NCBI GenBank assembly: GCA_029215795.1
Contig: JARDYH010000005.1
Coordinates: forward strand, 40,616,001 to 40,680,000
Length of the DNA: 64,000 nt
Direction of reading: 5' to 3'
Origin: Anniella stebbinsi
Lineage: Eukaryota; Chordata; Lepidosauria; Squamata; Anniellidae
Program-made: the position numbers and the translations under genes
Notes under the pieces: model-generated
What the model was told of the DNA's origin: nothing
The model's input: only the letters and a program-made list of their open reading frames with translations
Database searches by the model: none
Shown: piece by piece, positions 1-11,766 of the stretch
Layout: each line of letters begins with the position of its first letter
How positions within the stretch are numbered: the stretch's first letter is position 1

Positions 1-58
1 GGGAAGCATCATCCCAAAGTCAACAGAACATAATTGGTTAATTTTTTTATCCTCACAG

Positions 59-114
59 CTAAACGAAGCTTCAACTTTGAGGAGTATAGCTTTTCTTTGA
101 ACACTTTGGAACAG
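59..114 (+). CDS. Upstream ABCA8/9-like gene 1: penultimate coding exon
   Basis: Reading from the third base, this 56-nt exon encodes KRSFNFEEYSFSLNTLEQ, the conserved segment just before the C-terminus of ABCA6/8/9/10-type transporters (family pattern FxLEEYSLSxxTLEQ). It is bounded by an acceptor (tttatcctcacag, AG at 57-58) and a donor (gtaatg at 115). The following exon at 1548 completes the protein in frame. ABCA proteins are full-length ABC transporters with two transmembrane and two ATP-binding domains that move or handle lipids; this piece lies after NBD2 in the cytosolic tail. The rest of the gene lies to the left of the window. Subgroup assignment is from recalled family sequence; the exact ortholog cannot be decided from 50 residues. 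Confidence 0.85.
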
Positions 115-426
115 GTAATGTGTTTTTTAAATATAAACAAATCATGACATTTGCACTGAGGAAAAACTACCATACCCAAAAATGGAAATTTTGATCTACA
201 TGGATGAAAACACATTCAACATGGTTCAGCTTTCACCTGTGCATCTTTGGCTAGATTGGGAACCAAGTGCAAAACAGAGCTGTGCATGTTCCCTCCCCCC
301 TGGTTCTGGATCTCTGCATTCATAATTATGGGCTCCTGTCACTAAATTCAGAACTGGGTATATGAACGTTTTTAGAGATGCTGGTGACATTCTCCTCAGC
401 TAGGCACAGGAAATAACTTTGGGGGA

Positions 427-473
<47 letters not shown>

Positions 474-1547
474 TATTTCACTTATATACCACCCCATAGC
501 CAAAGCTCTCTGGGCGGTTTACAAAAATTAAAAAGATTGAGCATTAAAAAGACAATATACAAAATTTAAAACCATAAACATAAAACAGCTATCATTAAAA
601 CACTTTAAAACATTTTAACTGTTAAGCCTGGCCACAATGTCAATCAAAACCTCAACTTGAGCTGTTAAAATGCCTGGGAGAAAAGTTTTGACCTGGTGCT
701 GAAAAGATAAAAGTGTTGGCTCCAGGCGGGCCTCATCGGGGAGATCATTCCATAATTGAGGGGCCACCACAGAGAAGGCCCTCTCCCTTGTTGCCGTCCT
801 CTGAGCTTCCCTTGGAGTAGGCACCCGGAGGAGGACCTTTGATGTTGAGCGTAGTGTACGGGTAGGTTCAAGTCAGGAAAGACGTTTCATCAGGTATTGT
901 GGTCCCAAAACATGTAAGGCTTTATAGGTTAAAACCAGCACCTTGAATCGGGCTCGGAAACATACAGGCAGCCAATGCAAGCGGGCCAGAATCGGTCTTA
1001 TATGTTCGAACCTTCTGGTCCCTGTTACCAATTTGGCTGCTGCATTCTGCACAAGCTGCAGCTTCCGAACCATCTTCAAAGGCAGCCCCACGTAGAGTGC
1101 ATTGCAGTAATCTAACTTGGAGGTTACCAGAGCATAGACAACTGAAGCAAGGTTATCCTTATCCAGATAGGGGCGTAGCTGGGCCACCAGCCGAAGTTGG
1201 TAGAAGGCACTCCGTACCACCGAGGCTACCTGAGCCTCAAGTGACAGAGATGGTTCTAGGAGAACCCCCAAGCTACAAACCTGCTCTTTCAGGGGGAGTG
1301 CAATCCCATCCATTAGAGCCCATGGTAGGGAATCTCTTTCAGCCTGAGGGCTGAATTCAATTTCAGATACACTCTCAGGAACCTCATTCCAGTGGTTTTA
1401 GGGAGACTGAATGTAAAGGGGATGAAACCAGAGGCAACAGGACTGAGGCCAAAAATACAAAAGAAAAGCACCCCCCCCCCCAACGTACTGTAGGTTGAAA
1501 GCTCTTACATGGCTGAAAAAACCCTGTGTTTTTATTGTATCCATTAG
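115..1547 (+). other. Last intron of gene 1
   Basis: Intron between the two exons of gene 1, with GT at 115 and AG at 1546-1547. Most of it is an antisense L2 LINE (429-1350); the remainder has no recognisable content. Confidence 0.7.
429..1350 (-). mobile_element. L2-clade LINE fragment, antisense, with (ATT)n tail
   Basis: On the minus strand two open pieces (1313 to 873 and 824 to 615) encode the C-terminal half of an L2-type ORF2. Recognisable blocks include SLGVLLEPSL, LVTSKLDYCNALYVGLP, LQLVQNAAAKLVTGT, LHWLPV, TYKALH and PQLWNDLPDEAR. The frames are interrupted between them. The element ends at its 3' side in an (ATT)n run at 429-474, as do the other L2 copies in this window. 5'-truncated and inactive. 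Confidence 0.88.
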
Positions 1548-1646
1548 GTGTTCTTAGAACTTTGCAGACAGCAAGAGCAAGAGTATCTTGATCCGGGTCT
1601 GGACGCAACTTTTCAATGGAAACAACTGCATGAAGCTGATCTCTAA
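1548..1646 (+). CDS. Upstream ABCA8/9-like gene 1: terminal coding exon with stop
   Basis: After the acceptor tgtatccattag this exon reads VFLELCRQQEQEYLDPGLDA, then 12 more residues (TFQWKQLHEADL) and TAA at 1644-1646. It matches the family C-terminus (VFLELSKEQ, an acidic stretch, then a W-K motif). The preceding exon ends on a complete codon (Gln), so the join is in frame. This marks the 3' end of a plus-strand ABCA gene about 25 kb upstream of the start codon of gene 2, as expected for a head-to-tail tandem cluster (in mammals ABCA5/6/8/9/10 form such a cluster). Splice phase, length and position in the protein all agree. Confidence 0.88.
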   Translation: MFLELCRQQEQEYLDPGLDATFQWKQLHEADL

Positions 1647-2189
1647 ATTGTTAATAACTTAGCAGAAATGCCTTCTCTAGTTTGGCCCTTAAATTGGAAG
1701 CCTCTTGGGAAAGGACATTGCAATTTATACAGTCCCCTATATGCTAAGAGGTCTGTGTGAACAATACCAATATTAATCATAGGTGGAGATGCAACGTTTG
1801 TTGAATTGTTCAACCTACTTGGGAAGGGAGATTTTTTCCTCTGCTTTGTCATGTTTTTCAAGGGGGGGGGGAAATGGACTACTGGTATACGTTTGAAAAG
1901 TATAAATGCCTTAGTTTCTTGAAATAATCATTGTTATGGCAATAATAATTACAAATATTCCCAGTCTTAAGTGTTGGGTCAGTAACCATCCCCAAGATAC
2001 CTAAGCATCTGTTCCCTTAACCCCATTTTTTCATACTGGCAAAAACTAATACTTTACATACCATCAAAATTATAGTTAAAACAAAAAGGTGAGGGGCAAT
2101 TTGCTATAAAAATAGTATTCTCTTCATACAGTTATTGTTAGTCAGAAGAGAGGCTGCCATACAAAAGTCTGCAACCTTTGTGTATCAAA
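1647..2189 (+). other. 3' flank / probable 3' UTR of gene 1
   Basis: No ORF or repeat recognised. No AATAAA lies within this stretch; the first candidates downstream are 2728-2733 and 3015-3020, so the true 3' end is undetermined. Confidence 0.4.
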
Positions 2190-2670
2190 GGTAGGGGTGG
2201 CCAAAATCGCTGAGCGCTCGCCTTGTGAGCACTCACCCCCATTGCTCCTGCAGTCCGCCCCCACAAACAAGGCTGCATGAGCCTCCGCTGGGTGGCTGCC
2301 ATTAACACAGCAGGGGGAAGTGCACAACTTCTGGAGCTTCCAGAAAATGTGCATTCCCCCCCCCCCACTCCGTTAATGGCAATGGAAAGGGGAAATGTGC
2401 AATTATCATAGAAGGGGAAATGGGCGATTTCCCAAGCCCTGAGAAATCACGCATTTCCTTCCCCCCTGCTCCAATGGGGGCCTTAAGGGTCCTATTAATG
2501 CAGGGGTACTGGGTACCTTCAATGGCCCAGTGGCAGGTGGAATGCGCAATTTCCGGAGGCTCTGGAAGGTGTGCATTTACCCCTGCGCACTTTCCAGAGG
2601 CAAAGGAAATCGTGCATCGTCATCCCCTGTCAATGGGGGCCTCATCTGAGGCCAATCAAGTTATTGACTT
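2190..2670. repeat. Dispersed repeat built of short palindromic units, copy 1
   Basis: Contains repeated units of the form 'GGGGAAATGxGCxATTTC ... GGAGCTCCAGA ... TGCGCATTTCCCC' with runs of C/G and 'CAATGGGGGC' spacers. A second locus with the same units is at about 29200-29465. Short open frames here are fortuitous. Confidence 0.55.
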
Positions 2671-3029
2671 CAAATGGAAAATCTCACAAGCACCACTTCC
2701 TCTCCATGGCAGTAATAATATGTTACTAATAAATTAGAGCACTAACAATTTGCTGACATTTTATGACACCTACAATCTGCTGCCTGAGGCAGTTACCTCA
2801 CAAGCCACAAGCCTTTGTTCAGATTACTTCAAACATTCTGAAAAGTGTCTGCTTTCAGCCTCAGTGTTAAGATCAATCAGTAAATATGGATATTGAGTTA
2901 TTGAGTTAAATAGCATTGCATTGTCTTGTACATCGTTATCATCACCCACAACGTGGACAGTAGAAAATGGGAACAAATTTAGTCAACTTGAACCTCATAT
3001 AATATCATTTAAAGAATAAATCATATATC

Positions 3030-6000
3030 TTTGAGAATACTACTATCTGGTGCTTCCTTGTTTGAACACATTTTGTTTCTAAAAGATCAGTTACTTCAGA
3101 TTCTAAAGCATAAACATACTGGGTCTGTAAAAATACTCAGGGATGTAGAAGACAAAAGAAAATAATTGGAAAATATAGATACCTTGGGTATTGCTAAGTC
3201 CCTCCTATATTTAAGACAAAAGTACTATGTTTCTGGTAGCAAACATTCTAAAATGTTGGACAATTAGCTGAAAAAGAAACAAACAAAATCCAAAATATAA
3301 TCAATAAGTAGGACTGATGGTATGTTAATGTTTGATCAAATACAAATTAACTCTTTGTTTGCAGACTTTTATGCACAGCTTTATCATACAACCTCTCCAG
3401 GGTTAGACCTCATAGATAAATATTTGAAAAGAAGCAGTATTACCCCAGTTAATGAAAACCAACAAAAATGTTGAATGGAGATATACTGGTGGAAGAGGTT
3501 GAACAAGCCATTAAACATTTGAAATACAATAAAGCCCCTGGCCCAGATGGATTCGGTAGCTCTTTTTATAAAAAAAATCAAAGATGTATTGATTCCTAGA
3601 CTTGCTCAGCTTTTTTCTAAGATCTGGCAAGGCGAAGACCCCCCAGATACCTGGAAAACGTCTAGGATAATAGTAATACCAAAACCTGGAAAAGACAACA
3701 CAAAGGTGGGGTCCTATCGCCCAATCACATTACTTAACCAGGATCAAAAAATCTTTTCATCCATTCTGGTCCAACGACTGAATATGGTGGTGGGTAACCT
3801 AATTCATGTGGACCAGACTGGATTTATTCTTCAAGGACACATATTGGACCCGATAAGTTGGATCTTAAATATTATCCATGATGCAACTAGGTCACCCTCT
3901 GTCATTAATTTCTCTTGATATATTCAAGGCCTTTGACTGTTTGGAATGGCAATATCTGTTAAGAGTCCTAAATTATTATCAGTTAGGAACCAAATTTGTG
4001 AGCCCAGTTTCTAAATTATATGTCGCTAATACTGCAGTAATATGCACCAACAATATAGATTCTCCACTTATTACTCTGGAATGGAGAATGAAGCAAGGCT
4101 TTGTCACCCTTGCTCTTCACCCTTTGACTGGAACCATTGGCTAATACAATACGTAAACACCCAGGTATAATTGGATATAAAGGAGGGGGGTAAAGAACAT
4201 GTGATTAATATGTATGCGGATGACATGATAATTATGTTGGGAGGTCCATACTAATCAGTTTCCTATTTAAAGGAAGAACTTGAAAACTTCAGACATGTGG
4301 CAGGGATAAAAGTTAATTCTGAAAAATCTATCATCATGTCATATAATGTGCACCCTAACCGTCAATACTATATTGGCCATATGTTGGGAACACCAATTTG
4401 TAGAGCTTCTTTTAAATATCTCGGAATGTATATTCCCAGGAAAATGAACAAACTATTTAAAGTAAATTATGCCCCCCCTTATTAAAACCATGAATACAGA
4501 TTTGAAGAGATGGAATAAATTAAATCTGACAATTTTAGGACAAATAGCTACAATACAAATGTCTTTGATTCCTAGGTTCTTATTCTTATTCCAAGTCCTC
4601 CCCATTCTCCTCCAGCCAAAACTATTGAAGTCCTGGCAAAGTCAGATCAGTACATTTGTATTTCAAGCTAAAGCACCTTGCCTAGCACTAAAACTATATT
4701 ACAAAAAACCAAGCGGAGGAGGCTGGGGGCTCCCACACCTTGCATCATATTATGAAGCCTTTCAACTATGGCAGCTCCACTTTATCATTATGAAGGCCAA
4801 CAAAAAATGGATACGTCTGGAAGAAGAAATGTTGGATAAGGGCCCTTTATGGGCCCTACCTTTCCAACCAATAAAAACAAAGGAGTTAAACAATATCTAA
4901 AACCCATATACGAAGACTATATTTATAATTTGGAAAAAAAATTGCAATCCAGACTGTCTCCAGTAGGGTCTCCCCTCACCCCATTACAAACATATCTAGG
5001 CAAATTAGATATAAATATCATCACTAAAATCACTGAATGAGGGAAGAAGGGATACTTTCGATTGAGAGACTTTTATGCCCAGAATAAACAAAAACAAAAT
5101 AGAACAATTCAGAGCTGACCTAGGAGGCCTAGGCCTAGAATGGCTACAAGAAGTACAATTATCCCACCTCCTTAGAGATCCCAATATAAAGACATATGCA
5201 CTTAGAACCTTAACAGGACTAGAACGTGCAATGCTAATGGTAGGGAAAGGAGGGAAGGCAATTGTTTCCTTAATTTATGCCATCCTAATAGATACTCAGA
5301 TGGGATCAATGGTGGGCTTAAAGCAAGTGTGGGAAGGAGATTTTGGAAGGGAATTAGATGATGCTAGCTGGAATAAATTATGGAATAATAGACCATTTAG
5401 ATCTATATCAGCTTCTGTTCGAGAAACTTCTTCGAAAATACTGCATAGATGGTATCGCATACCAATACAGCTAGCACATATTACTTCAACATGTAGCCGC
5501 CTCTGTTGGAGAGGTTGTGGGGTAAAAGGAACGTATTATCACTTATGCAAGTAGTAGCAATATATAAAAAAGAACAGTTTGTTTTGAAAACTTTCGTTGC
5601 AACATTAGTATTGCTAAATAGTGTGTTTGAACAACATCAATGCTTGCTTTTCTATCATGGACTGTAGTGTTTAAATCATTTTGTGTAGCTTGTTATAAGC
5701 AAAAAATGTATATGCAGTATTTACCAATACCATACAGTTGATAAAAAGTATTTACCCCAACTTTTGAAACAATTTCATTATTTTGCAGTTGTGTGCCTTG
5801 TGCATCATACAATTGTTTGGACTTGTCCACATATACAGGGATTCTGGACATTAGTACATAGAGAATTAATGGCTATTACTGGAGAAACTATTGTATATGA
5901 TCCAGAATTATTTTTATTATCAATATACAAAGGATCTAATGTAAGTTTGAAATGTAAAGATTTGTTATTCTTACTAACTGTCGCCCGCCAGACAATCGCA

Positions 6001-6330
6001 CAACAATGGACAAAATTGGACAATCTGAATTTATCTGCATGGTATCGAAATATATGGTCTGTGGCAATATCAGAAAAAATAACGCATGATTTACTTCTAA
6101 TCCAAGGAAAAACAGAACCGCTATCCTTTTATGCTATATGGAGGAGATTCATTCAATATACATCACAACTGGGCTAACAACAACACATGCCAGCTTCAGC
6201 TTTGAGCATTTGAATACTATAACAACAAATGAAGATCATACAACACATTTATTATTTAGTATAATTGTTTATATAATTATTTCTTTTCTTTTTTCCTTTC
6301 CCCCCCCCTTAAAAATGTATTAAACACTCT
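3030..6330 (+). mobile_element. Degenerate L1/Tx1-type LINE ORF2
   Basis: Successive plus-strand frames give the order expected for an L1/Tx1 reverse transcriptase: NKAPGPDGF (about 3528), SRIIVIPKPGKDN and SYRPITLLNQDQKI (3660-3760), the HVDQTGFI block (3800), DIFKAFDCLEW (3915), the catalytic MYADDMIIM (about 4209-4235), FKYLGMYIPR (4420) and the C-terminal region with LPHLASYYEAFQLWQLHFI (4730) and WTCPHIQGFW (5820). Many stops and frame changes, plus about 250 bp of unrelated sequence around 5560-5810, show it is a dead copy. The tail is T/C-rich near 6290-6310 with no clear poly(A). Confidence 0.85.
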
Positions 6331-7486
6331 CTTCTCTTATGTAACAGTTGTTTAGACATTAATTGTTAGGGGACTGATCACTTTATAAAATAAAAGAATG
6401 GGGGGGGGAAGTTACTTCTGATTCTGAACTTTCATTTTTATCAACATTGATGTCAGAAAACCGAAGAACCACCTGGGATACATTAGATATAGGTTCGCAT
6501 CTGGTCTAAGAGTGACATGCTTTAAAACACAGCATATACAAACACTGAGAAGAAGGAATCTCTACTGAATTTTTGCTGGTTTTGGAATTAAGTAATTGAA
6601 TAGCTACATACAGGTTGGTTCATGTGTTTGTTTGTGAGGATTGGGAGAACGATGGGCTGTGTAAAAAGAATATTAGCTAAATGCTGTATAAAAGAATTTT
6701 CTAGTTTATATTATTTTGTTTTTTTCATTATTCTTGTAATTAATTTTTCAATACTGTCTGAATTTAAAAAAACAACATAAAAACAATGTATGTCATGGTA
6801 AAGTGGGAATTTTGTTCTTTAAGGTAGAATTCTGATGTAGAAAAGACCCTTTGAATTGTAAAAAAAGGATCAGGGTGTTGTCTACAAGATATTATTCTTA
6901 TGTGTAATTTATTTATTTACTTGATTTATAGCTCCTGAAGAAGACTCCTCCAAAACACGTCCAGCATAATAAAATTTCCAAGCACTGGAGTTTGCCTCCT
7001 CTTTCATTGCCCCTTTCATATGTAATAACCAGATATTATGCTGCAAGAATAAAATTGTTATCATCCCTGGACTGTATGAGGGCATTGTGTGGCTGTCTGA
7101 ACCGTTACTGTTGTTGCAGCAAAATACACAATAAAATTAGAGAACTGGTTTTTGCGTAGTTGAGAGCCACAGCTATAGGGAAAACTCCAAATGAAGGAGG
7201 TCCCTCTCCATCCTTGTGGAAAATTAAGACACCAACACAGAATGCCTCTAGATGACTCATAGTGGCTGTGCAATCTGACCACCATGATGCACACCTAACA
7301 CTAAAACCACATGCCCTTCAATGCCTACCATGTCGCAGCAGGGAGGTGGAAGCTCAATCTAGAGGATGTTATTCTAGCCCTAGACGTGGCCACCCCAACT
7401 CTAAGATGATAAAACAAACAACATCCCAACATCCAGCAGGACATGAAGTGTGACCATGTATGAGTACAATAAATGTGGTTTAAACC
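6331..7486. other. Intergenic, nothing recognised
   Basis: AT-rich DNA without convincing ORFs or matches to the repeat families seen elsewhere in the window. Confidence 0.5.
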
Positions 7487-8345
7487 TTAAAATTGGGACA
7501 TTAACACCGTGCGGTCTGCTGCAATGCTTAGTTGTGTCAGCTCTATAATAAACTTACCATTAGGGAGTAATACTGCAGGAAAAGATCCTAGAGCCTGTCT
7601 GTCGAAGGTCCAGAGGACTTCTGCTTTACAAGAGACATGGGCCCATGATGCTTGGATTGGGACTTTGAAACAGAAAACCTTGCTCGAGGTAAATAAATCA
7701 CCATGTTTGAGTAACTCCTTAACAGTTATGCTATTAGCTTTTTTTCTGAGCTTTCTCTGGACCCAGTGGTCACTACCCTCCTTCAAATTAAGCTTGGAAA
7801 TAAATGGCTGGCTAGCCTAGACTCCAGGCCAATGTTGCCAATTATATGAGAGTTGACATGTGTTGCAAGATAAGGGTTTTTCCTTTGAGCAAACAAAAAT
7901 CGTTGCCACACTGATGAATGAGTGAAGCCTGAGGGAGGACGCTGATCAACACAGCTGAAATAAAGTGAGCAGGAAGCACGCATGCTGCGTCTTCCCAACC
8001 AGAATATGTTGGCATGTCGGGTAGTCCAAGCTGTGACCTAAAACTTGATCTAAAGGCCCTCCGTCTGGCCCAGCAAAACATGCTATGCACAGATGGTCAC
8101 ACACATGGAGTCATGGCCCAAACGGACATCCCGGTCCAACGTTATGGTGCTTGCTATTCCAAAACTGGTTATGTGACCCAAATGAGAATGGGAGGATTGG
8201 TGTTGTAGGGGATCCACTACCTGAGAGTGGTGGTGTTACCTTAATCACAGCCATCGTGCAAGCAGAATTCCTGGAAGCTTCCATTGTATCCAACCAGGCC
8301 AAGGGCCAAATATCTCTTGGCGTAGGCTTGCAATTCCTCAAAACC
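7487..8345 (-). pseudogene. Antisense relic of an Ngaro-type retrotransposon (recombinase end and SGNH hydrolase)
   Basis: Minus-strand translation shows decayed counterparts of the intact element at 18590-24830. SGNH-hydrolase ORF: RRAFRSSFRSQLGLPDMPTY (compare RASSSSFGSQLGLSQLATI), CGNDFCLLKGKTLILQ (compare GGNDLGLLKGKALILQ) and KLRKKANSITVKELLKHGDL (compare RKRVNTKIFKSLLQHGDV). A weaker stretch around 8111-8200 (HNQFWNSK) resembles the recombinase block KYQFWTIT. Frames are broken several times. The copy is strongly diverged and therefore older than the plus-strand element. Confidence 0.75.
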
Positions 8346-8815
8346 TCAGAGTAAAATTTTCAGATATCTTGATCCTGGGACCCAACACTTGGTGCCTCGT
8401 GGTTCTGCACAACCGACTATCACCAATGTAACTAACTTTCAGAGACTTAAAACGACATCCAGGTGCACTGAAACAGACAACAATATAGCGTTGCCTGCCT
8501 CCTCATAGCCTTGGGGTGGCATATTTGCTTTCTTGGGGTTCTGATCTGGCATGGGTTATCCCTCTATCCTTCTTAACTGCCTCTGGGCTGGTCCAAATTA
8601 AGGATAACTCAGGATTCACCAAGTCATCTGAGGACAATATCAGTCAGCAAGACAGCCTTATTGGTGAAGATCAGGGAGCTTAACGCTGCTCTTCCATCTC
8701 TGTACCGATCAGGCTCAGCAAACAGCTCTGAAATATGTGCCCCTGGGTATACCTTGGGGCCCCTTGCCCTATTGTTCCCCCACAGACTCCTGAATAGAGG
8801 AAGCTGCCCTATACA
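8346..8815. other. Intergenic, nothing recognised
   Basis: Possible continuation of the antisense Ngaro relic, but no residue blocks could be aligned by eye. Confidence 0.35.
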
Positions 8816-9270
8816 GAATCAGACCTTTGGTCCATCCAGCCCAGCACTGTTAACACTGACTGGCAGGGGCTCCCCCAAGATGCTGGCAAGACTCCTCAAA
8901 ATACCTGGAGGATCCAAGGATAGAACTCAGGATGTTTAAGAACATAAGAAGTGCCATGCCATATCAGACTGAGGGTCCATCCAGTACAGCACTCTGTTCA
9001 CAGTGGCCAATCTGCAGTCAACCAGGGACCAACAAAGCAGGACAACCAGGGACCACCTGGTATACACAGGCTTACTGTCTTGGATACTGGAAGTAACAGA
9101 CAACCATCAGGGCTAATAGTCATTGACAATCTTCTCCTCAGGAATTTATCTACCCACCACTCCAACCATCCCAACTGGTGGCCATCACATCCCATGGCAG
9201 TGAATTCCATAGTTCAACATGTGCTGTATGAAGAAGTAATTTAACTATGCATTGTGTGAAGAAGTACCTG
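8816..9270. mobile_element. CR1-like LINE 3'-region fragments
   Basis: Two adjacent pieces. One carries 'cagaatcagacctttggtcc...cagcccagcactgtt'. The other starts 'agaacataagaagtgcc', continues with 'cagtggccaatctgcag' and ends in 'ctgtatgaagaagtaattta'. The same text recurs at 40398-40600, 45100-45245 and 58560-58860. I recall these as widespread CR1-like 3' sequence in sauropsid genomes; no coding remains. Confidence 0.6.
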
Positions 9271-9784
9271 CATGTGGGGGAGGGGGAATAAACATTCTCT
9301 ATATCCTTACATAACCACCATATAGAACAAAAGCAATCACTGTTGAAGGCATTAAACAATAACTGCATGGGAGGGAGGGGCATAGAAGAAAGGGCCTAAG
9401 CAGCCTCCCGCCATGTGCCAAATTTCACTGAAGGAAGGAGGATGGGGAAAATTCTGAAAAGAATCCACACCCCATAATTGGACTGGGGAAGGCTCTATTG
9501 ACCTTCCTGACAATTTTCAGGCCTACTAGGCCCCACCACTGCTGCCCCCATGTCTCACTCAACATTCAGGGAGAAGCTGCTGGTGAGCCAGGCACCGCCA
9601 GGCTGGAGGCCATTGTGGATGTCAGGAAAAACCATGTCAGGATTTTTGGTAACAAATCCGGGAAGGAGAGGAAATTATGAAATTTGAAGAAAAATCCAGA
9701 TTTTCCCCATCCTCCGCCACCCAAAGGGCACTTTTACTTTATAGTCAATGGGAATTAACAAAAATGTTTACAGCTCTGTCATTT
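9271..9784. other. Intergenic, nothing recognised
   Basis: No ORF, repeat or RNA gene supported. Confidence 0.4.
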
Positions 9785-10330
9785 GTAAAGATAAACTGAT
9801 GAAACTTGTCAAGATGATAGTGCTTAGGTAGTGCTTTAGCTCAGCCAAGTTTGAAGCAGATCCATTCATCCGTTGATTTTTAGGAATTTTTTAAATTTTG
9901 AGGTTCTAAAATATATATTTTTAAATGTCATTTTTAAAGATAAAGAGATGAAACTTGGCACCTTGATAGCTCTTAAGTAGGTCTTTAGCTGTGCCGAGTT
10001 TGAAGCAGATCTGTTCATCTGTTGATTTTTAGACTTTTTAAAGAAAATTTGAGGTTTTAAAATAATTTTCTTTTTTAAAAAATATCATTTTAAAGATGAA
10101 ACTTGGCATCATGATAGATCTTAAGTAGGGCTTCAGACGTGCCAAGTTTAAAGCAGATCTGTTCATCTATTGATTTTTAGGATTTTTTTAAAAAAATTGA
10201 GGTTTTAATTTTTTTTTATTTTTAAAGATAAGGTGATGAAACTTGGCATCATGATAGCTCTTAAGTAGGTCTTTAGCCATGCCAAGTTTCAAGCAGATCT
10301 GTTCATCAGTTGATTTTTAGCAAGTTTCAA
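9785..10330. repeat. Four-copy ~145-bp diverged tandem repeat
   Basis: Four head-to-tail units each contain 'gatgaaacttg', then 'gatag(t/c)ctTAgGTag', 'gccaagtttgaagcagatc' and 'gttgatttttag', followed by an A/T-rich stretch. The 'gatgaaacttg' words lie near 9800, 9948, 10097 and 10237, a period of about 140-149 bp. Related single motifs (temperature 'caagtttcaagc') occur inside the element at 48131-49179. Confidence 0.8.
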
Positions 10331-10444
10331 AACAAAATTGAACTATTAAAAAAAAAAAAAAAGCCAGCCAGCCAGCTGGCCAGCAGCAAGCCCTGTTAAG
10401 CAGCAGCTTGCAGTGGAGTGAGGATACAATCAGAGGGAAGGTAT

Positions 10445-10661
10445 AAAAGCAGGAGTGAGTGACATTAATTTCAGGTTCATTGGATGTCTCACTTGTTATT
10501 TCAATGATTTTAACATTAAGATGTTATGTAGAACAGATTTTTCTTAAATGTGTGCTGTAAAATTAGACATGTGACCAAGGCTATGTTCAGGTGCCCCCCC
10601 CCTTGGTGCTGGACCAATCATGTTGTCCTCCTTTTTGGTTTCCAAAAATATGGTCACCCTA
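10445..10661 (+). repeat. Dispersed repeat R1, copy 1
   Basis: Shares with 16825-17053 and 46978-47231 the blocks 'aagcaggagtgagtga', 'ttggatgtctcacttgt', 'caatgattttaacattaag', 'agacatgtgacc' and a right end 'ggtttccaaaatatggtcac'. The right end resembles the TAGGGTGACC terminal repeat of hAT-like elements in this window. No ORF. Confidence 0.7.
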
Positions 10662-11373
10662 AAATAGGCACCATGGCCCTGATAGCCAGTGCCACTACCG
10701 CTGCGCCAGGAAGGGGACGTGGAAGGAAGCCAGGGCCATTGGAAAGCTGGGCGCAGCCTGCTCCAAAGTCCAGTACCCTGCCTCTGCCCATCGCCTCCCT
10801 GTGTGGCTGCAGACACACCAAGAAGGGGCTGCTGAAAAAGCTGAGGCACACAAGGAGGCTGGAGGAAGCCAGGTGCCACCAGCGCCAGAGGCCGCATGTG
10901 CCTCCTTGAGCAGCCACAGCCATGCCAGGAAGCTATCGAGAGCCACGGGGAAACGTTGGCCCTCCCGGCAAAACCTGCACCCAAAAAGCCAAAGGGAATC
11001 ATTCCACGCCAATGACAACTCTGCTGCTCCCCTCCTTCTCATCTGAGGCAATTGGCTGGTGTGTCGTTGCTGTGGCCGCATCTCGCTCTCCCTATGAGGG
11101 ATCTGCTGCCGAGCACGTCACTCTTGGAAGCCGCACTTCAAAGGGAAGGAGGGGAGGGGGGAAAGCCACTAAATGGGCTCTGATTCCCCTTTCCCCCTCC
11201 AGTGGCGACCCAGGGAGGCTGCCAATGGCTTGCTGCCACACCTCATTTCCTACTCCCACCTGCAATAGTCTCCCCACGAGCAGGCTGTGCCAGGCGTGGA
11301 AGTAAGGCATTTGTGAGTGAAAGTCAGAGAACAGTATTAAATCTTTACAACAAGATCCTGAGCACCAAGTAGT
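10662..11373. other. GC-rich intergenic segment
   Basis: GC-rich, with overlapping open frames on both strands that arise from base composition; none resembles a known protein. No gene called. Confidence 0.4.
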
Positions 11374-11766
11374 AGGGATGTGTATCATATTGAGTCCGAT
11401 GTCCGATAACGAACCAATAAGGTCATTATCGAACATCCGATGACCGATAATGATAATTTCCTTAGGTGGACCTATCTGATCGGATCCGATATCCATTTGT
11501 CCAATAACTATCGGACATATTGGATTTTTGGACTGCCATTTCTGGTGTTTTCCCCATAGGCTTGCATTGGGGGAAAGAAAGTGTTTCCCCAATGCAAATC
11601 TATGGGGAAAAACACTGGGCCGGCACTCCCTCCGTCCCCCCAGTCATGCTCCCTCCCCCCAGTCGTGCTCCTTACCTGCCACTGCCACTGCCGCTGCCGC
11701 TGCCCTGTACTATTGCAAAACAGGCTTTCCGGCCTGTTCCTCAGTAGAGGGACGCGTTAGGTGATG
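11374..11766 (+). mobile_element. hAT-like non-autonomous element, TAGGGATGTG family, 3'-truncated
   Basis: Begins with TAGGGATGTGTATCATATTG and continues with repeated ATCCGAT/CCGATAA words, as in the complete copies at 32336 and 48131. It ends with the left half of the GC-rich palindromic module (caggctttccggcctgttcc, tcagtagaggg) and breaks at 'ggtgatg', the centre of that palindrome. No right terminal repeat is present. Confidence 0.7.

Noticed and set aside
9785..10330. Regular direct repeats that could suggest a CRISPR-like array
   Set aside because: Units are adjacent, diverged, about 145 bp long and without unique spacers, in a eukaryotic genome.
10544..11305. Several open frames on both strands in a GC-rich segment
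   Set aside because: No family match, no splice context, mutual overlap on opposite strands.
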